DNA of 64,000 nt from Persicaria tinctoria (lineage: Eukaryota; Streptophyta; Magnoliopsida; Caryophyllales; Polygonaceae): NCBI GenBank assembly GCA_037127255.1, contig JBANSL010000003.1, forward strand, positions 43,707,314 through 43,771,313, given 5' to 3'. Each line of letters starts with the position of its first letter. The stretch's first letter is position 1. Under the pieces are notes generated by a model. It searched no databases. It saw only the letters and a list, made by a program, of their open reading frames with translations, and had not been told where the DNA came from. The position numbers were made by a program, and so were the translations under genes. This document shows positions 10,562 to 21,240 of this stretch, piece by piece.

Positions 10562-11745
10562 GTTTTGAATGTACATAACTGACCCTAGAAACAAACCTAC
10601 ATTATTCTCAAATGACATCGTCCATTGTAACATTAATGGTTTCAATCGCAACATATTTCAACACATATAAATAAATTTACAACGATGTATAAGTATAACC
10701 CATTGTGATGTATGCTTACTAGCTAGTAAATACTATTATCTGATGTCTTAGCCGATAAAAGAATAACACCTGACATATTTTATCTATCTCAGAAACTTCC
10801 CAACCTAAAAATATCGGCCATTAAACCCAAATGAAATGCGTTATAACGCAACATTCACAACAACCATCCATAATGAATATAAAAAAGTGTCGACAACATA
10901 ACTTATCAGTCATCAAATACAAGTCATCCAAAAGGTGGAAACGATTAAATGTTTAACAAGTAAACCAAACACTACGAAGTACTAAAGTTCCCTTCCAAAG
11001 AAGCTTTGAATGTCATCTTTGTGATTCTCCTCCTCAAAGTCCCGATTTCTTCTAGCACATTTGAGGTCGGTGACGAGGCAAAATTCCTTGATGGTAAACC
11101 GGAGGAGTCGCCCCTGGAGCTCGTACCATGTCTCCCACCTCTGAAATACTTTTCCAGAGGAAGGGCTAGTGTCCGCTGCACAAATATCACCTGACACGAC
11201 ATGTTTAACATCACCGAGACAAAAAGAAGGCCCTTAATCTGTCCGAGAAGTGATTACAGTTAATACCTTGTTGTTCGACGGTCTCGCTACTTTTTTTCTT
11301 TTCAATTTTCTCATTGTCTACTTTATCTATCATACAGGTGTTCAAATAATAGCCATTTTAACAATAATCCTAGCCAGTATATACATGTGTCTAGCCAGTC
11401 AAAATAATATTTATGTCAAAACAGATAACATTACACAAATGACACAACTACACAAATGTCACGAATACAAATGTTCACATATTCATATGTCCGATAAATA
11501 CACATGTTCAAATAATCTCAAAATGGTAACTGACACAAATAAAGAATGAAACAAACACCACACATACACAACTACACAATAGTGTCAACAATAAAAAAAA
11601 CTTATGTAATACACATATGACAACCCTAGAAACAAACCTACATTACTCTCAAATGACATCGTCCAGTGTAACATTAATGGTTTCAATCACAACATACTTC
11701 AACACATAGAAACAAACTTACAACGATGTACAAGTATAACCCATT
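10562..11745. repeat. Direct repeat pair within CACTA-related DNA
   Basis: About 120 bp at 10590-10710 (ACCTACATTATTCTCAAATG...) recurs at 11633-11750 with about ten differences. The sequence between is AT-rich. The second copy lies outside the duplicated block. Confidence 0.6.
10982..11197 (-). pseudogene. DUF1985-like fragment, copy 1
   Basis: The minus-strand frame reads RWETWYELQGRLLRFTIKEF followed by CLVTDLKC and an acidic segment. The pattern [FL]-x-[IL]-x-G-x-x-[RL]-x-F-[ST]-x-x-EF-x-[LI]-VT-x-L-x-C is that of DUF1985, a domain seen in plant transposons that carry Ulp1-like peptidases. Only this domain is visible and it has no start or end context. The overlapping frame 10972-11214 is a shadow. 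The family name is from memory and would need a profile search. Confidence 0.45.
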
Positions 11746-12300
11746 ATTAGCATTATATTTTGAAGGCAACTAGTCACTAAACACCCCCGATCTTGAAATC
11801 CACAAAAAGTTTCCGATTTCCAAAATAATACACACCCATTCTATCTACCATTCACCTTCCCCTTTACCACATTCAACATCATTCCATACCCATCTCAGCA
11901 GGACAACAAAACACACACGAAAGGACACAACATCACCATTGTTGCTGGTCAAACAAAAATTCGTGCCAGTAAAGAAAAAATATGTGCCAGTAAAGAAAAA
12001 ATGCGTGACAGAAAAATGTATGACAGTAAAAAATCAGTGACGTTAACTATTTCCCCATTCCAAAATCCACCAATTAATCGAGATTTTCAGTTCGATTCAC
12101 ATGAGTTCAGACCTTCAATTTCAATTTCGTCTTCAGATCCCCGATGACTTCCATGTCCATTTGAAAATCACAACTTCCTCAATTTCCCCAAACCTTCCAA
12201 CTCCCACAAAGTTAGGGTTTCAAAAAAATTTCAATCCGATTTCTCCCCAACCTGGCTGACTATCTACAATAGAACAATCTACAAAATTTTCGAGTTCAAT
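11242..12300. other. AT-rich non-coding stretch
   Basis: No gene is recognised. It contains A/C-rich sequence with many ACACAAATG words. At about 11962-12040 there is a short tandem repeat of GTGCCAGTAAAGAAAAAATA and decayed versions. It is probably transposon interior. Confidence 0.5.
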
Positions 12301-12317
12301 AGAGGGAGGATGAGTAC

Positions 12318-12560
12318 TTACTTGCTTTCTGTGTGGGCGGGGGATTGATCTTCTTCAATCGCCTTCAATATTTCTCTGGGGGTGAGGTTTCTTCTTCTTC
12401 GAAACTCCTCCAAAGTTTCTTCCTTTAATTTCTTCATTGTTTTCTCCGTTATGGAATCGCCTCCCGGGCTTCTCTCTCTCCGTTGGATGGGCGGTTGAGG
12501 GTAGCGGTTCGAACGGTGGTGGTTGGGTGGGTTCCGTCTACGCTTCTCAGTCGCCGCCAC
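12318..12560 (-). CDS. Small hypothetical ORF, charged
   Basis: 80 codons on the minus strand. The N-terminus is Arg/Pro-rich, followed by KKLKEETLEEFRRRRNLTPR and a short acidic end. It sits in GC-richer DNA (12310-12660) with CT-rich tracts like a 5' UTR. I recognise no family. It may be a first exon of a transposon or captured gene. Confidence 0.2.
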   Translation of the reverse strand: MAATEKRRRNPPNHHRSNRYPQPPIQRRERSPGGDSITEKTMKKLKEETLEEFRRRRNLTPREILKAIEEDQSPAHTESK

Positions 12561-12660
12561 CGGAAGTCACCGCCTCTCAATCGCCTCCTCCACTTCTCTC
12601 CTCCTCCTTCGCGATCTCTCTCTCTCTCTCCATATCTGCAGATTTGATTTTGTGAGAATG

Positions 12661-13086
12661 AATTCTCTCTCTCCTTTTCTAATCCCTTAAATCTCACCCA
12701 AAGATTTCCAAAATTTCAAAAGCCCGCCCTAATTAATTAACCCATGATACAAGGTCACCATGACCGGTTAGTTTTGCAAAAAAAAATTCACCTTTTGACA
12801 TTTACTACATTTTTTATGGGGGAGTGATAATTTTGCTGAGAATTTTTGGTATATTGAGTACCATTTACTCTTTAAAATTCTTAGAAAAGGGCGAAATTGA
12901 AAATTTGAGACTTCAAAATTTTTCATAAGCCCCTCTCTTTCAAAAATAGATGGATCTCTTTTTTTAGGTCGCCCACTCACTGTCATCCACTCATCCTCAC
13001 TTTCCTCTCTATTCTTCTCATGCCCTCAGATCTATACCTGTCTGAACGAAAATCTCCTCCTCCATTTCTCCATCCGTCGTTCTCTC
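12661..13086. other. AT-rich sequence and putative 5' region of MYG1-like exon
   Basis: No gene to about 12990. Then a pyrimidine-rich leader (12985-13086) runs up to the MYG1-like start codon. Confidence 0.4.
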
Positions 13087-13254
13087 ATGGAGTCTCCCTC
13101 CGCTGTCAAGAAGGCCAAGGTTTGTTCCTTCACCAATGGCAGCTCCGTCACCGTCAAGCGGGTAGGCACTCACAACGGTAGCGTCCACTGTGACGAAGCC
13201 CTCGACTGCTTCACGATTCGCCTCTCCGAGATCGTTCGCAATAGTGACTCCCAG
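13087..13254 (+). pseudogene. MYG1-like (UPF0160) first exon fragment
   Basis: The frame begins MESPSAVKKAKVCSF and continues with KRVGTHNGSVHCDEALDCF and TIRLSEIVRNSDSQ, ending at a CAG/GT donor (13254-13256). The TH-x-GS-x-HCDEAL motif is the metal-binding start of MYG1/UPF0160 exonucleases of the DHH-like hydrolase group. At about 13339-13363 KVLETLDA, which follows in MYG1 proteins, is seen, but the downstream reading to 13470 (a frame with EEPKYSKVAWRFCNERF) no longer resembles the family. The gene is therefore broken, and later exons are missing. Confidence 0.6.
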
Positions 13255-13479
13255 GTTTCCATTCTTTCTCCCGCTTAATTGTGTAGAAGTTATTAGAAAT
13301 GGCATAGGAAGCCAAGCTTTTTAGGTTTGCAATTGTGTTGAAGGTTTTGGAGACTCTCGACGCAGAGGAAGGCGTTGAGGAGCCGAAGTACTCAAAGGTT
13401 GCATGGAGGTTTTGCAATGAAAGATTTCGGGAGCCTCCTCAGCGGCCTAGCAAATTTCTCGCCATGGCTGGAGGTAACA

Positions 13480-14610
13480 TGGGAGTTCATTTCGATCTTT
13501 TAGGTTTTAAGTAGCTTTTTGGGTGGATTTTTTTCCTGGAGAAAAGACCTATAATGCAATCTTGTGGTGCGCTATTAAGTGATTCAAAACTGATTAAAAG
13601 ATAAATTAGATAAGACATTTTTGTCAGAGCACTCTATTGTTTATCGCCTAGTGCTCTGAGGCCTTTGTATCATGCTATTGTTCACCATTAGAAGAAAATT
13701 GGCACTGGTTGCGAGGAGTTGTGAAGAGCTTATATTTGAAGGCAAGGTGGCTGATAACGGCTTTGTTTGCAAGCTATGTCTCAAGTTAGATGATGAATCT
13801 GATTCATTAGATCATATGTTGTGTGCATTATATTTTGAATGAAGCTTGCACAGCTTTCCTTGTTGGTATAATGTCTATGATATTTTCACGTAGTTACCTT
13901 CATTGTTGTGCTATATTGTAGGTGATTCTATATGTTAGTTGAGGACAGTCCTTTTAGGATTTTTGAAATCTGAAATTTTACAAGTGCTTTAGTGGTATTT
14001 CATTTGATAATATGCTGATAAGAGTTGATACTGATAAAGATAGCATCTATGTCAATGGGAATCATCTTCCTAAAAAGCTCCCACCCAAAGTGTATGTGTT
14101 GCCTTTTGTTGTAGATTAGATTGTTCAAGACATTTATGATTTATATATGGGCATTGACTCTAGTTAGACCATTAAGAAATTAATTAGTTGCGTCTTTTTT
14201 ACTAGACAAAAGCATCAGGTAAAAATATAAACATTCTAGTATTATGACATTCTTACGCGACTACCAAATAATTTAGGGGTATATATTAGTCTTTCACAAG
14301 TTATTATTAAGCAATTGGAGGTTATAAATATCTACTTTAGGATATAAGATCCTTTGAAAGACTTAATCTTAACATTGTTAGATCTGATCCGTCTCCTTCC
14401 CTTTTTTTCTCATTTTGTTTCTTCTCCCTGAATATTTTTGGAAAGTTAGATGAAAGATCTGCATACCTTTTTCTTTTTCAAAGAGTATCCTACCTGACCA
14501 CTTGTGTTAGGTCTAATATTCCAACTTCAAAACCCAAGAATAGAGACTTACTATATATATCTTTTCCGTTTGCTTGTATGGTATCCTGATGTTGCCTTGC
14601 CTTATGTGCA
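13480..14610. other. Sequence between MYG1-like and Argonaute-like pieces
   Basis: Mostly intron-like and T-rich. A short conserved-looking frame at about 13995-14115 reads FDNMLIRVDTDKDSIYVNGN then HLPKKLPPKVYVLPF, but it meets stops on both sides and I cannot name it. Confidence 0.3.
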
Positions 14611-14614
14611 TTAG

Positions 14615-17150
14615 CTATGTTGTCATTGGGAGATCCTATTTCTCTGCAACATTAGGGAAAGGTGACCTAGGATCAGGCCTAGAGCTAGTACTGGCGAGGG
14701 TATTACCACTCTCTTCGACCCACACAGATGGGTCTGTCGCTAAATGTTGGTAAGGCTCCCTTCATATTTCTCTTTTCAAGTTTGATGAGTTATGTTGTTG
14801 AACTAATTGTGATTCTGTTTGATTATTGCAGATATCTCTGTCAGACCATTTTATGAGGCAATCTGGGTGACTGATTTTATTATTAGGCTTTTGAATTTAC
14901 GAGATTTGTCCAAGCCTCTGTTAGATCGGGATCGTTTGAAGGTAGCAACTAACCTCAGTGTTCATAGTTGAAATGATGCTGCAAATAAAAAATCGGAGAT
15001 GTGTTTCTGTTGAAATTCAAGTGCAGGATTTGCATGATATAATTTTGACTATGTTTTAAACTAGTTAACGTAGTTCTTAGAATTGTTCATTGCATTGTCC
15101 AGGTAAAAAAAGCTCTTAGAGGGACTATATATAGTTGAAACTGCTTATAGGGGATTCACCAAGCGGCTCAAAATCAGTAGCTTATCCCCTGAATCAGCCG
15201 ATCAAGTGATGTAAGTTGTCTTCTACTTGTATTGTTTGATAATGCAACTTTGTAATTACTTTGCTGTTTGTCTAATACCTTACTTGCTCAAGTAAAGATC
15301 AAAGAAATTGCCATTGATCATAGTAAGCAGTGTTTTGTAAAATTTATTTAAGCGTACATGAATATTTTGGCTATAACATGCTTATGGTTTTCCTCTTGAT
15401 TTTGGCAGGGTGATTTTCTTTACTATTTTATTAGGTGTATTAGTTTGCTTTGCTTTAATATTTAGATTTAACTAATGTTTTTTTTGTAGTTTTGTTAGTG
15501 ATGATGGGTCTAAGAAGTCTGTATATGATTATTTTTATGAGAAGTATAATGTTGTACTTCGTTATCCAAACCTTCCTTGCATTATTTCGGGCCAGGGGAA
15601 GAGAGTTGTGCACATTCCAGTGGAGGTGATTTATCTTAGGCCCCGTTTGGTATAAATGCAGTAATCGGAATGGGAATCGGAATGGGAATGGGAATCAAAA
15701 CCCGGAATAAACCATTACCGAGACAAGTTGTTTGGTACGCTATCGGAATGAGGAATTCACAAATTCAATCTAAACATCCAAAGATTCAAAGTACCAAATT
15801 CAAGAGCAAACCAATTCAATCTCTCAAATTAAGAATGAAAATACACAAAATCAACTTCCAATTTCACAAATTCATCACAAAATTAAACCAATTTTAACAA
15901 ATTATAGTCTGGAAGTAGAGATTGTGATTAAGGGAGAAAACCCTAATCCAACAGAGAAAGACACTGGCGGCCAGGGGTATGGGGGACGGGGAGTCGGGGA
16001 CAACGGAGGACGGACGCCGGTGACCGATGATGTCGAGCCCTAGATTTGGTCGGGCGGAGGGAGGGAGGGAGAGAGAGGGAGGGTGGCTGCCGAGGCCTAG
16101 ATCTGCCGCATCTCGACAGGGCCTGGCTTCTAGTAGATCGGCGACAGAGGGTGGCTGACGGAGACGGAGGGGTGACGCCGGCAACGGAGGAGGCCGCTGG
16201 TGATGGCGCCTGGAGGTTGGAGGGAGGGAGGGAGGGAGGGCGCCGGATCTGGATTCGACAGGGCTGGAAGACCGTGGCTGCTGGTAGGTCGGCGACGGAG
16301 GGTGGATGTCGGCGACGGAGGGGCGACGACCGTCGAAGGTGGAGGAGCCGCAGTGGAGGAGCAGCGGCGGTCGTCGAAGATGGTGCAAGATGGAGACGGG
16401 AACTGTTGAATCTGGGTGGAAATTGGGAATGGGTTGATCCCCCTCCTTTTGCTGGGGAATGAAATGGGATAGAAATGGGGGATGATTTGATTACCGGTAA
16501 TCAATTTAATTCCGGATTTTATCATACCAAACACTAAAACAGTAATCATCCATTCCGATTACCGATTTTTCATTCCCGGGAATCCATACCAAACAGGCCC
16601 TTACAGTTTGATCTTTTGCTTTCTGTTGGTTCTTTCTTTGGTTTCGTGTATGTAATGCATGTTTGTGTATTTGTGTTTAGATGTGCAAACTCGTTGATGG
16701 AGAAAGATATACTAAAAAACTGAATGAGAAGCAAGTTTCTAATATGCTAAATGCAACATGTCAGCGCCCTGTTGACCGAGAGAAAAGTATTTTGAAGGTA
16801 TATACAGTATAGTCCTGAAATGAGTTGACCCTCATGTTTTTCTACCATTTACAAATTGGGACTAAAAACAATTTTAATCTACTATGAAGATTGTCAAGGA
16901 TAACCGGTACAGTGAAAATCAAGTTGTTGGCAAAGAATTTGGCATGCAAGTGAATGAAGTGGCCACCTCAATTGATGCCAGAGTTCTACCTGTTCCTATG
17001 GTGAGCACTGGTTTTTTATCTATTTGATTAGATACGCTTGCTGTATCCTTGTAATGTTTTGATTTTGTTGTTGGTACATTAGCTTCAATATCATAAAAGT
17101 GGGTGAGAGTCCGAGGTTACTCCTGGCATGGGCCAATGGAACATGATTAT
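14615..17150 (+). pseudogene. Argonaute (AGO5-like) pseudogene, L1-PAZ-L2 part
   Basis: Seven exon-like blocks in order. They are 14615-14749 (GRSYFSATLGKGDLGSGLE, then SLRPTQMGLSLNV after an indel); 14832-14941 (ISVRPFYEAIWVTDFI, NLRDLSKPLLDRDRLK); 15103-15210 (VKKALRG, frameshift, TKRLKISSLSPESADQV); 15490-15625 (FVSDDGSKKSVYDYFYEKYN, YPNLPCI); 16681-16797 (MCKLVDGERYTKKLNEKQVS, ATCQRPVDREKSILK); 16890-17000 (KEFGMQVNEV, SIDARVLPVPM); and 17083-17150 (TGA in place of an Arg codon, then GQWNMI). GT/AG borders fit. This is the linker-PAZ-linker part of a small-RNA-binding Argonaute of the AGO1/5/10 clade, closest to AGO5 from memory. The N-domain start and the MID-PIWI slicer part are absent. 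Frameshifts and the stop make it non-functional. Confidence 0.8.
15639..16600. mobile_element. PIF/Harbinger (Tourist-like) element in Argonaute intron
   Basis: Terminal inverted repeats GGCCCCGTTTGGTAT (15639) and ATACCAAACAGGCCC (to 16600), followed inward by GGAATGGGAATC-type sequence and its complement. It is flanked by TTA on both sides (15636-15638 and 16601-16603), the usual Harbinger target duplication. It is 962 bp, with a GC-rich core (about 15960-16440) of GGCGACGGAGG-type repeats. The ORFs through the core on both strands are low-complexity and have no transposase motifs. It sits in the intron between AGO exons 4 and 5. Confidence 0.8.
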
Positions 17151-17279
17151 CATTAATATACATTAGGCTTGTCTACTACTTCTATCATTCAGTAGAGACT
17201 TACTATATATATATATATATATATATCTTTTTAGATATAGGCATGCACAAAAATGTATCTATGTTTAGATTTTCCTTTG

Positions 17280-17470
17280 AAATCTAATACCCTGTTTTAT
17301 CTTCAAAGGGTAGACAAAGTTTGCATTATTTACTTGAGAATAAAGGCTGAACTGCATCCATATCAGCTGGTGTTGGCGATGAACTACTTCCAGGCTATGA
17401 TAAGGAAAGCTCAAGCCAAGTCTGCGCATAATTCTGCTCGGAGGATGGAAGAAGCTTACTCAACTGGAGT
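17280..17470 (+). pseudogene. Unidentified exon-like fragment
   Basis: The frame reads IKAELHPYQLVLAMNYFQAM then IRKAQAKSAHNSARRMEEAY. Codon use looks real, but I do not recognise the family and it does not match the next Argonaute exon. It precedes CACTA subterminal DNA. Confidence 0.25.
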
Positions 17471-17529
17471 CGTTATCATTTCTTTCGGTTTTTGTAATAC
17501 TAAGCAGAACATATATGCATGTAGATAAT

Positions 17530-18229
17530 ATGAACAAGTACTAATAGATAAAACATTATTGAATGTTTTGACATATCTTGATTATTTTAGATTTGAGAAG
17601 TAGCCTATTAATGGATACAAACAGAAAATGAGACATCATTTAATAGAATAAAAAGCGGTTTTAAAATGTAATAAACACAATACATGACTAATAAAACTTA
17701 TGTCTTTTGTAAAATTATACATAGTTATTCATAAAGAAAATGATGTTGTAATCTTTTTAGACATCATTTCTTTCAAATATACTGATTTAAATATATACCT
17801 ACAACATTGTCTTTATAAATATTGAATGTTGTATACTATTTTTTAAATGAAACAACAAGACATAATAGAAACAAAAAGTTAATAAACATGAAAGAAATCA
17901 CCTATAACTGATGTGAATAAGATATTACAACATCGTTTTTGAAAAAAATATCGATGTCAATGTGAATTTTTTTATTGCTCTACATATATTTAGATAACTA
18001 AAAATGAAAAATAATAATGTTTTAACATTAGATGAATCAATCAAAATGTAATTATATTCGTGCATTTAAGTCGATATTACAAAGAGAAACGATGCTATAA
18101 ATTATTATAGACATCGGTTATAAAACGATGTGGTAAAGTTTGGATTTTTAACACCACCCACTAACACATCGAATTTTTTTTAATAACATCGGTTTATACC
18201 CGATGTCTATGAACAAAATTCTAGTAGTG
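17530..18229 (-). mobile_element. CACTA transposon end with subterminal repeats (family 1)
   Basis: On the minus strand the terminus reads CACTACTAGAATTTTGTTCA (18229 inward), followed by repeated ACATCG/CGATGT words in both orientations across about 700 bp. This is typical of TNPA-type subterminal arrays. The other end is not seen. It abuts copy 2 of the duplicated block, cutting the TNP2 exon. Confidence 0.65.
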
Positions 18230-18231
18230 AA

Positions 18232-18564
18232 TACCCTTTCTTCGGGATAGTTATTAGATGGAGGAACGAATGTCTGCACTGATTCACCATGCGCTGTCCA
18301 CCGATAATAATATGGCATAAAACCAAGTTTATATAAATGTCCCTTCACATCATCTATCAGCTCAAATTTGCAGTTAACACATGTTCTACATGGACATTTT
18401 ATCTTGCCCTCATCCATGTAATTCGGTTGAGAATATGCAAACTGTATAAACTTTTCTACCCCGGTGTAGTATTCGGGTTTCAATCCTCTACCGCCTGACA
18501 AGTACATATCATACATCCACGCTCGATTGTCCATATATATCGATCGATCAACAAATCTGCGCAT
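18232..18564 (-). pseudogene. TNP2 transposase 5' exon fragment, copy 2
   Basis: Starts MRRFVDRSIYMDNRAWMYDM as in copy 1. It keeps the IKCPCRTCVN cysteine motif and is cut at PSNNYPEERV, where the CACTA end begins. One visible change is R to L (HLYKLGFMPYYY). Confidence 0.75.
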
Positions 18565-18583
18565 ATATATAAAATTGTAGCTA

Positions 18584-18586
<3 letters not shown>

Positions 18587-18655
<69 letters not shown>
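18587..18655. repeat. (TA)n microsatellite
   Basis: About 69 bp of alternating TA; the counterpart in copy 1 is 45 bp. It is the main length difference between the two blocks. Confidence 0.9.
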
Positions 18656-18659
<4 letters not shown>

Positions 18660-19111
18660 TTCGATCAATCGATCGAAAATCTTATGTCATCAGACATCAC
18701 ACTATTTACATTAGTCAGAAAAACGCATGATGTTAAATAACTATATAACATCGATATTTAAATTTGTGATGTTAATTAGAAAAGAGACATCAGTCTTTTT
18801 TATCGACTGATGTTAAAAAAGCCATTTAAAATTGGCCAATTTGCATGGATATACTAAAAAAATATCAACTTTGCAAAAATAATCATTGAGTGTAGAATTT
18901 ACAAGGGGGTAGCAAAATGTTATTTTTGCAAATAAATTGGGCACCTACACAGCCGGTAGAAGGTAAATGCTACAGGGGGAGGGGGAGAGAAAGAGAACAA
19001 TTTTAATTGTTTTAAACTAAATTTCAGCAATTTTTATTTGTTAAAATTAAAAAATAAATTTATTTTTGAACTTAATTTAATTTTATCTATCTATAGACAC
19101 CCACTTTATAT

Positions 19112-19417
19112 ATGTTTATGAAAAAAATATTTCGAACTAAAGTTGGGTGTATATCGTATCTTAATCTCAATTTGGAGTATGATATGGATAACCATTTGGA
19201 TGGCAAAGATAACAATTTATCTGGCACGGAAATTCACACAACTGGCAAGATAAACCAGAAAACCTGGGCAAAACCGACAATCGTTGCTCCGGAGATGAAA
19301 GGTAAAGCTGCCGACGTGGATATGGAGGAGGGGGCAATGCTCATAGAGGAGAGCATGCCGTTTGGGTCCGTCAGGAGCAAGATAATAGAGACAAGCAGGT
19401 ACCCGTCTCGAGGATAG
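19112..19417 (+). CDS. Hypothetical 101-codon ORF in duplicated block, copy 2
   Basis: The same predicted product as 10101-10406. No domain is recognised. Confidence 0.25.
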   Translation: MFMKKIFRTKVGCISYLNLNLEYDMDNHLDGKDNNLSGTEIHTTGKINQKTWAKPTIVAPEMKGKAADVDMEEGAMLIEESMPFGSVRSKIIETSRYPSRG

Positions 19418-19992
19418 TTCCTTCGCCGGAAGCGTCGGAGGACATAAGCAAGTGTACGTGTGGTGGTAAGGTAAAGAAATCGATGTCTAGTGGGATAACT
19501 CTTCTTTTGCGTAGTCGAATGTAGTATTTTGTTAGTTTGCTTCTAACTCACTGACATTTTAGGGTTTTGGTGGTTTTGAATGTACATAACTGACCCTAGA
19601 AACAAACCTACATTATTCTCAAATGACATCGTCCATTGTAACATTAATGGTTTCAATCGCAACATATTTCAACACATATAAATAAATTTACAACGATGTA
19701 TAAGTATAACCCATTGTGATGTATGCTTACTAGCTAGTAAATACTATTATCTGATGTCTTAGCCGATAAAAGAATAACACCTGACATATTTTATCTATCT
19801 CAGAAACTTCCCAACCTAAAAATATCGGCCATTAAACCCAAATGAAATGCGTTATAACGCAACATTCACAACAACCATCCATAATGAATATAAAAAAGTG
19901 TCGACAACATAACTTATCAGTCATCAAATACAAGTCATCCAAAAGGTGGAAACGATTAAATGTTTAACAAGTAAACCAAACACTACGAAGTA

Positions 19993-20208
19993 CTAAAGTT
20001 CCCTTCCAAAGAAGCTTTGAATGTCATCTTTGTGATTCTCCTCCTCAAAGTCCCGATTTCTTCTAGCACATTTGAGGTCGGTGACGAGGCAAAATTCCTT
20101 GATGGTAAACCGGAGGAGTCGCCCCTGGAGCTCGTACCATGTCTCCCACCTCTGAAATACTTTTCCAGAGGAAGGGCTAGTGTCCGCTGCACAAATATCA
20201 CATGACAC
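19993..20208 (-). pseudogene. DUF1985-like fragment, copy 2
   Basis: The same LQGRLLRFTIKEFCLVTDLK motif as at 10982-11197, with the same short length. Confidence 0.45.
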
Positions 20209-20261
20209 GACATGTTTAACATCACCGAGACAAAAAGAAGGCCCTTAATCTGCGCATATAT

Positions 20262-20300
20262 ATAACACGCACGCGCACGCGCACGCACGCGCACGCACGC

Positions 20301-20347
<47 letters not shown>
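20262..20347. repeat. (CA)n / (CGCA)n microsatellite
   Basis: Begins as ACGCGCACGC units and becomes pure CA. It marks the right edge of duplicated block 2. Confidence 0.9.
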
Positions 20348-20352
<5 letters not shown>

Positions 20353-20634
20353 GGTGAGGTTAAAGTGAAAAAAGGGCTTAAGATGAAAATATCTCTTAAA
20401 GTGAAAATAGGGCAAGGGATAAGCTGGTCGGCGCGGGTTTGATTTAATAATAATAAAAAAAAAACAAACAAACAGAGACGCGCGCTTTCATGGAGGTCTC
20501 GCCCAAATTGATTTCTCTCTCCCTCTTTCCCATTCCCAGCCATCAATTCCGAATTTTCGATTGCATCTGCTTTGGGACAATGAAGAAATTGACGGATTTG
20601 CGAGAGCCCCAAAGTTCGAAGCATTCAATCTCAG

Positions 20635-20964
20635 ATCTCGGAGGTACTCGAGGGCAACGAGGACCTCGGAGGCATAGAAGCGGACGGAGGCGAGGGGGAA
20701 GCGGCGGAGGGAGCGGCGGCGGAGGCGGACCAATGGGGGTCGTCGGAGGCGAGGGGGAAGCTCACCAGCACCGAGACGACGGAGGAGCTTGAGGTGGCGG
20801 AGGTGGAGGCGGCCGTCGGGGGAGAGGCTGGAGGCGGCGCGGATGGCGGACCAATGGGGGTCGTGGCGGCGGTGGGGTCGGTGGTGGGAGGGGGTGGAGA
20901 CGACGGTGGAGGGGGCGGAGGAGGTAGAGAGGCGGTCGTTGAAGCTGAAGGCGCGGGCGGAGGA
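20635..20964 (-). pseudogene. WAG/D6PK-type AGC protein kinase N-terminal fragment (captured)
   Basis: The minus frame reads ARAFSFNDRLSTSS, then PHRRHDPHWSAIRAASSLSP and DGRLHLRHLKLLRRLGAG. This is the pre-kinase region and the start of the glycine loop of WAG1/WAG2-like AGC kinases that act in auxin transport. It then jumps to FPLASVRFYASEVLVALEYL, the helix-E segment before the catalytic loop, so most of the N-lobe is missing. The DPHWSA-coding sequence is partly duplicated in another frame (20728 and 20848). No catalytic loop or C-lobe follows. It looks like a rearranged gene fragment carried by a transposon. Confidence 0.65.
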
Positions 20965-21240
20965 GGTGTAGCATCGCCGATATCTTTTGGTACTGTAGCA
21001 ACACAGGAGGAGGAAGAAGATGCTGAAATTACAAAAAACACCCCATACTTTCATTTCTATAATTATTGCCCTATTTTAATTGTAAAAATTACAAATTTTA
21101 TGCCCTAATTTTTATCGGGTTTAAATTCTATAAGATGCATCTTCAATATTCTAAAGTGCATAAATAATAAATCAACTATTTAGATTGTTTGAATGATTTA
21201 GGTTGAGATTGAAAACCTAGGGTTTGATTTAGGAGCGGAA

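Larger units (their letters stand above)
9247..11241. repeat. 2-kb duplicated block, copy 1
   Basis: Nearly identical to 18232-20252. I noted only a handful of substitutions, plus a longer (TA)n tract in copy 2. It contains part of the TNP2 exon, CACTA-like subterminal sequence with GACTGATGTT/ACATCAGTC words, a plus-strand ORF and a DUF1985-like fragment. Homology stops at TACCCTTTCTT on the left and CCCTTAATCTG on the right. Confidence 0.85.
18232..20252. repeat. 2-kb duplicated block, copy 2
   Basis: Mate of 9247-11241. Differences noted include AAGGGGGTAGC for AAGGGAGTAGC, one base in GGCACGGAAATT, and the (TA)n length. Its left edge is a CACTA terminus and its right edge runs into a (CA)n tract. 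Confidence 0.85.

Noticed and set aside
11250..11549. 99-codon ORF with a hydrophobic start
   Set aside because: AT-rich composition gives Phe/Ile/Leu by chance. It has no conserved motif and is not part of the duplicated block.
15894..16549. Several GC-rich ORFs on both strands in the Harbinger-type element
   Set aside because: Proline/arginine/glycine low complexity with overlapping frames on both strands. No transposase DDE or Myb-like motif.
18480..18668. 62-codon ORF of IYIYIY repeats (also 55082-55224)
   Set aside because: Translation of a (TA)n microsatellite.
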